DNA of 64,000 bases from Liolophura sinensis (taxonomy: Eukaryota > Mollusca > Polyplacophora > Chitonida > Chitonidae): contig NC_088302.1 in the NCBI RefSeq assembly GCF_032854445.1, positions 7,621,338-7,685,337 of the forward strand, written 5' to 3'. The position numbers and the translations under genes were made by a program. Below are positions 60,201 through 64,000 of this stretch, piece after piece (position 1 is the stretch's first letter; every line of letters begins with the position of its first letter). The notes beneath the pieces were generated by a model, which was not told where the DNA came from, searched no databases, and saw only the letters and a program-made list of their open reading frames with translations.

Positions 60201-62053
60201 GTGAGTTAATCACGGATAAGTACCTACTTATCAGGACATTTCTGGGTGAATACATCACGGGCAAGTATATGACTGGACACTCCTGGGTGAGTACGTCAAA
60301 GACAAAAAGTATATGTCTGGACACATGGGTGAGTACATCACGCACAAGTATGTCAGGACACTTCTTGATGAGTATCTCACGGACAAGTATAGGTCTGGAC
60401 ACCTCTGGATGAGTACGTCACGGACAAAAAGTACATGTCTGGACACATAGGTGAGTACATCACGGACAAGTATATGTTTGGACACTTCTGGATGAGTACG
60501 TTACGCACAATTATATGTCTGGACACCTGGGTAAGCACTTCACGGACAAGTATATGTCTGGACACATCTGGGTGTGTACACTGACATGTACCTATGTCGA
60601 GACACTTCTGAGTGAGTATATATCTGTATAGACAAGTACATATCTGTTTCGAACAGACATAGGTGTACATATTTTGTTGTGTGCAGTACGAAAGGGAATA
60701 AAATATCTAAAATCCTACAGATTTTCTGTGCTGGTCGCATGCTCGAATCTAGCTCCCGCTTGATCTCCTTCGGCCTTTAGGGACGGATAATCTCAAGTTT
60801 TGTACGTGCATAAATCTGACCTTAGTCTGTTATGTACAGGTGAAGAGTTCTTGTGCAGCGCACCACTGAGACCACCACCAATCAGATTTTCCCGATTTAA
60901 TCTTTTTCGGTGATTGCAGTGCGTCGAGATTTGGGTCAGGGTTAAGCTGAGTCATTTCTGAACTAGAACACAATAAGAAGACATAAATTGAACTGTCAGT
61001 TGACCAGTATTTTACAGAACTAGATATACGAAGATGGCCATTGCTTTTTTGTCCACTTTGTAACACAAAATTCCAAACATTGTGTCTGTAGGACTGTTAT
61101 AAGAAGCGGTAATATTCTGTTTTATCTCATTCGCCAATAATTTTGTCTGAGCAACACAGGTAACATTACTTTGTTACACATGCAGTTTATTTATTAAATT
61201 TTGCGTGGGAAGTCCTGGCAGCAGCTTGCGGGTGGTCGTGAGTTCCCCCGGGCCGTTCTCAGTTTCCTCCCACCATGATGCTGACCGCCATAATATAAGT
61301 CAAATATTCTTGAGCACGGCGTAAAACACTAATCAAACAAATAAATACATGAACAACCATATGTACGTAATAAGTATACATTTAACGCAGACGAAATTTT
61401 CGGTATTCAATGTAATAAGAGGGATCAGATCGAAATCAGTTAGTCATATTGGCTTCCTTTCAGTCGGTATAACTAACGAGGTGCGAGTTAGAACCCAGCC
61501 TTGGAGGGGATATTTGCTGATTCTTCCTCTCTCACCATTCGTGGTAACAATATGCGTTCCGCGACGCAAGTGAGATTGTTTGCGCAGTTTAAAGTTTTAT
61601 GATGTTCTCTTGTCTTCCATAAATATGGTGCACAGAGATGTATCTGTACGATACATGTTTTTTTTTTTGGATTTATTTGATTGATGATTTACTCAACAGT
61701 ATTTGTTTTATGCGGCAACGGCCAATATTAGGGTTGGAGCAATCCGGACAGAGTCTAGGCGAAAGCCACGATGTTGCAGACATTCCTATGCACGTACGAT
61801 CGGATAAAAATGCCACCAGTAACTTGCTTAACGTCGTTGGTATAGTGCTGTCACTCTGGTTTCCTCACACCGTAAAACTAACCACCACCGTATGAGTGAA
61901 ACATTATTATTTCTACATGACCCTGTCTTTTCTTCATTTTAGGTTTTCAGAAGTTGGGTATTCCTGTCAGTCTTCTCAATTGCAACTTGACGCACGCGCC
62001 CTTGGCTCACTGTATAAATGTGTGCGATGCTAAGGCTGTTGTGTGTAGTGGAG
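59834..62053 (+). CDS. SLC27/FATP very-long-chain acyl-CoA synthetase, copy 2 (exons 1-2, 3'-partial)
   Basis: Exons 59834-60200 and 61943-62053 are paralogous to exons 1-2 of the gene at 37479, about 22.4 kb upstream. About a dozen residues differ in exon 1 and three in exon 2, with no stop or frameshift. The hydrophobic N-terminus and [19 protein letters not shown] are intact. Exon 3 is not found before 64000, so the gene continues outside the window. An upstream in-frame ATG (59786) exists, but the stretch between the two ATGs is out of frame relative to copy 1. Same role is expected: ATP-dependent activation of long and very-long-chain fatty acids. Confidence 0.88.
60201..60590 (+). repeat. 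Splice-donor minisatellite, about 9-10 units, FATP copy 2 intron 1
   Basis: Same unit as at 37846-38640 but about half the copy number. It begins immediately at the exon 1 donor, so the array predates the gene duplication and has since changed length. Confidence 0.88.
61203..61350 (+). mobile_element. SINE family A, truncated, FATP copy 2 intron 1
   Basis: Duplicate of 39312-39450 at the equivalent intron position. Confidence 0.84.
61668..61806 (-). mobile_element. SINE family A, truncated, FATP copy 2 intron 1
   Basis: Duplicate of 39768-39905. Confidence 0.8.
61943..62053 (+). CDS. FATP copy 2 exon 2
   Basis: Acceptor TTCATTTTAG, donor GGAG|GTATGTC, 111 nt. It encodes [20 protein letters not shown]... 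and is identical to copy 1 except for three residues. Confidence 0.92.
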
Positions 62054-62215
62054 GTATGTCGTGTGGTATCACGGATAAATTCTTGAAAGTTATTTTACAA
62101 TTTTGATTCCTTTTGATTGATTTGTTCTGAAACCAATTCGTTCGTAGTGGGTTATTATGCACACATTATTAGCTCTTTGGTGACAGTTTTAAAAATGGAG
62201 AACGTTTTTCGTCAT

Positions 62216-62869
62216 GTTCTTCTCACTGTACAACAGTTACTCAAGGAGAGTTAAGTATGACATGATTATCATAAAAATGTGTTGTTAACTTAAGGTTACC
62301 CTTTGTTTGAGAAAGCTCAGTCAGGTTGCAGTCTGATATGTACATGTCCTATAATAATTCTGTATCAGTGATGACTATACATTTCAATTAACATCACTTC
62401 ATTTTTTACCTAATGGTGTGTAATTCATGGTGCCAGGGGGTGGGTAATTTGCTACTGCTCAAGCATTTAAACGAGAGGTTAGAATAAAACCGTATGTGAG
62501 GTAAATTGATAATAAGCTGTTTTTCACCAGTCGTGTGTGACCATTTACCAAGTATCACACTTTCGTGGATGCTCTGGTTTTACTATCTATGTTGTAGTCT
62601 TTTTATATTTACTTAAATGTAATGCAAAGTTTTTCATCTATACATCCTATTTCACTGAATACCGGTAGCTTTTCGAACAATTTGAAATAGCATTTTATCA
62701 CGTTATCCGTGATAACTCAGACTTCAAACAGCGGATGGAATATACCGAAATCCTTCTACAATATGGTAATATAACATCTGGACCCAGTACCGTGTGCAAT
62801 TTTCTTATCTGAATTTATTATATAACGGGACATCCTGTCAACACATTCTGCCCTACGATTGGTTGAATT
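62216..62869 (+). other. FATP copy 2 intron 2 (start)
   Basis: Unlike copy 1, which reaches exon 3 after 590 bases, no exon 3 homologue is present here or further right to 64000. The intron is at least 1.9 kb. Confidence 0.6.
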
Positions 62870-63080
62870 TAGTCCGTCTGTAGGCAGTGGTTGCCACCCT
62901 TTGGATCTGTCACACCAAAGACTTCTTCGGCGGCACTTTGGGGGCGTGGACTCGCCCTGTCACAAGTACGCACGGTATATTTACACACATCTGATGACTC
63001 CTCGTCGCCATACTAGTGTATGTAAAATGTTTAAGTACAAGATAAAACCTAAGCATACATATGTATCTTTGCATTTGATG
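62870..63080 (-). mobile_element. Dispersed element E, copy 2 (FATP copy 2 intron 2)
   Basis: On the minus strand it reads ATGGCGACGAGGAGTCATCA, then CTTGTGACAGGGCGAGTCCA and CCCCAAAGTGCCGCCGAAGA, matching 55740-55900. Confidence 0.7.
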
Positions 63081-63469
63081 AAATACTCTCCTCCACATGA
63101 ATTTTCACCAATCGGTATTAGACTCTCGCTTTGCCAATAAAGTGGCTGTGTCGTTTACATGTGACAGGCCGAATAGAACGTTACACAGTTTAACGTCAAA
63201 AATAATATATCCATTTCCTTAATAATAATATATGTCTAACTGATACGTTAATTCATCTTGATTGTGCCGATGCAGAATTTTGCGGCACCGTCTTAAGGGA
63301 CAAGACATGACCTGGTTGAAACATATTGCAGTCGAAAGTAGGATACTCAAGCTTTCTAAAAAGTATCATACTGTATTATTTTGATGAGATTTCACAGAAT
63401 AACATGTGAAACAAAACGACAATTCTGCAAAATGGCTGGTGTTAATCTAGGCAGCTATCTTGAGAATTT

Positions 63470-63970
63470 TATCCCATCAAAGATCCCATCAGTTGCGCGG
63501 CCCAATCTGTGACGTAGCCTTTACCCATTCACGCCATAAAGTGACATATTATAACACAGGACTACTGCATTTTGAGATCTTTTACAACGATTTAGTTACG
63601 TGTAGTCAAAGGGCTATTTCACAAAGTGTTGTGAAGCAGGTCTGTATCATTTAAGGACCACCACAGTCGTGGAATCAGTTGATTTATAAGCCGTGTAATA
63701 TTCAACGACGGTATCACAAATTATGTCAAACAGTAGCGTACCGCCTCGGCCGAAAAGGCATTCATCTTCCCAAGCACATTTTTGTCGTTCATTTTAGCGT
63801 TCAATCAGCAGTTTCTAAATAAAAAATATCAGAGTGAGTGCAAATTCATTAGGGATGTGGAACTAAAGTTCATGGGAATGAGAAGATCTCATCCCACCAG
63901 ACAACGCTTAAAATTAATGACATTTTTTGATACAATTTTTTTTCTCTTAATTCATTACAAATGAAGAATT
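63470..63970 (-). mobile_element. Dispersed element D, copy 2 (FATP copy 2 intron 2)
   Basis: Minus-strand copy of the element at 34245-34720, in the intron region after FATP copy 2 exon 2. Confidence 0.78.
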
Positions 63971-64000
63971 TAAATTTTGCTCTCTCGTCTTTTTCTCATA

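Larger units (their letters stand above)
57350..62215 (+). repeat. Segmental duplication, right copy (5' flank to intron 2 of FATP copy 2)
   Basis: Partner of 35465-40320. Between about 58800 and 59690 it has unrelated sequence, including an inverted SINE pair, in place of the left copy's SINE-bearing stretch. The true duplication may extend beyond the window. Confidence 0.88.

Overview
The window is eukaryotic nuclear DNA from an invertebrate animal, most likely a bivalve mollusc. The protein-coding genes are animal genes split by GT-AG introns. The DNA between and inside them is packed with tRNA-derived SINE copies that share an AATAAATAAA-type tail, with long minisatellites, and with foldback or MITE-like elements of a kind familiar from bivalve genomes. 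The species assignment is inference; no species-specific sequence is visible.

Region by region: (1) 121-5014 (+) is the 3' half of an SLC6 sodium/neurotransmitter-symporter gene, seven exons covering TM7 to the C-terminus; earlier exons lie outside the window. (2) 7750-15401 (-) is a complete four-exon gene for a predicted 1048-residue Roco-like protein: a Roc GTPase whose P-loop and DxxG motif are separated by a block of about eight membrane segments, then a COR-like region, then a C-terminal Death domain encoded by two small downstream exons. (3) 15.4-35.4 kb has no convincing gene; it holds SINEs, six long tandem arrays, an (AT)n run and dispersed elements. (4) 35465-51856 (+) is a ten-exon very-long-chain acyl-CoA synthetase / fatty-acid transport protein gene (SLC27/FATP, SLC27A2-like). 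Its introns carry four large minisatellites, and its reading frame is broken in exon 8 and at the exon 9/10 junction. (5) 57350-62053 (+) is the start of a second, tandemly duplicated FATP gene (exons 1 and 2), running off the right edge.

The genes are ordinary neighbours, not a pathway cluster: a membrane transporter, a signalling GTPase/Death-domain protein, and a lipid-activating enzyme pair. The two observations I rate highest are the polytopic membrane insertion inside a Roc GTPase fused to a Death domain, and the minisatellite in both FATP copies that repeats the exon 1 splice donor many times. A third is the SLC6 transporter, whose TM7 carries Asp and Ala where chloride-dependent relatives have Asn and Ser. 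Coordinates of exons were set by reading splice sites and phase by hand; repeat borders are approximate.
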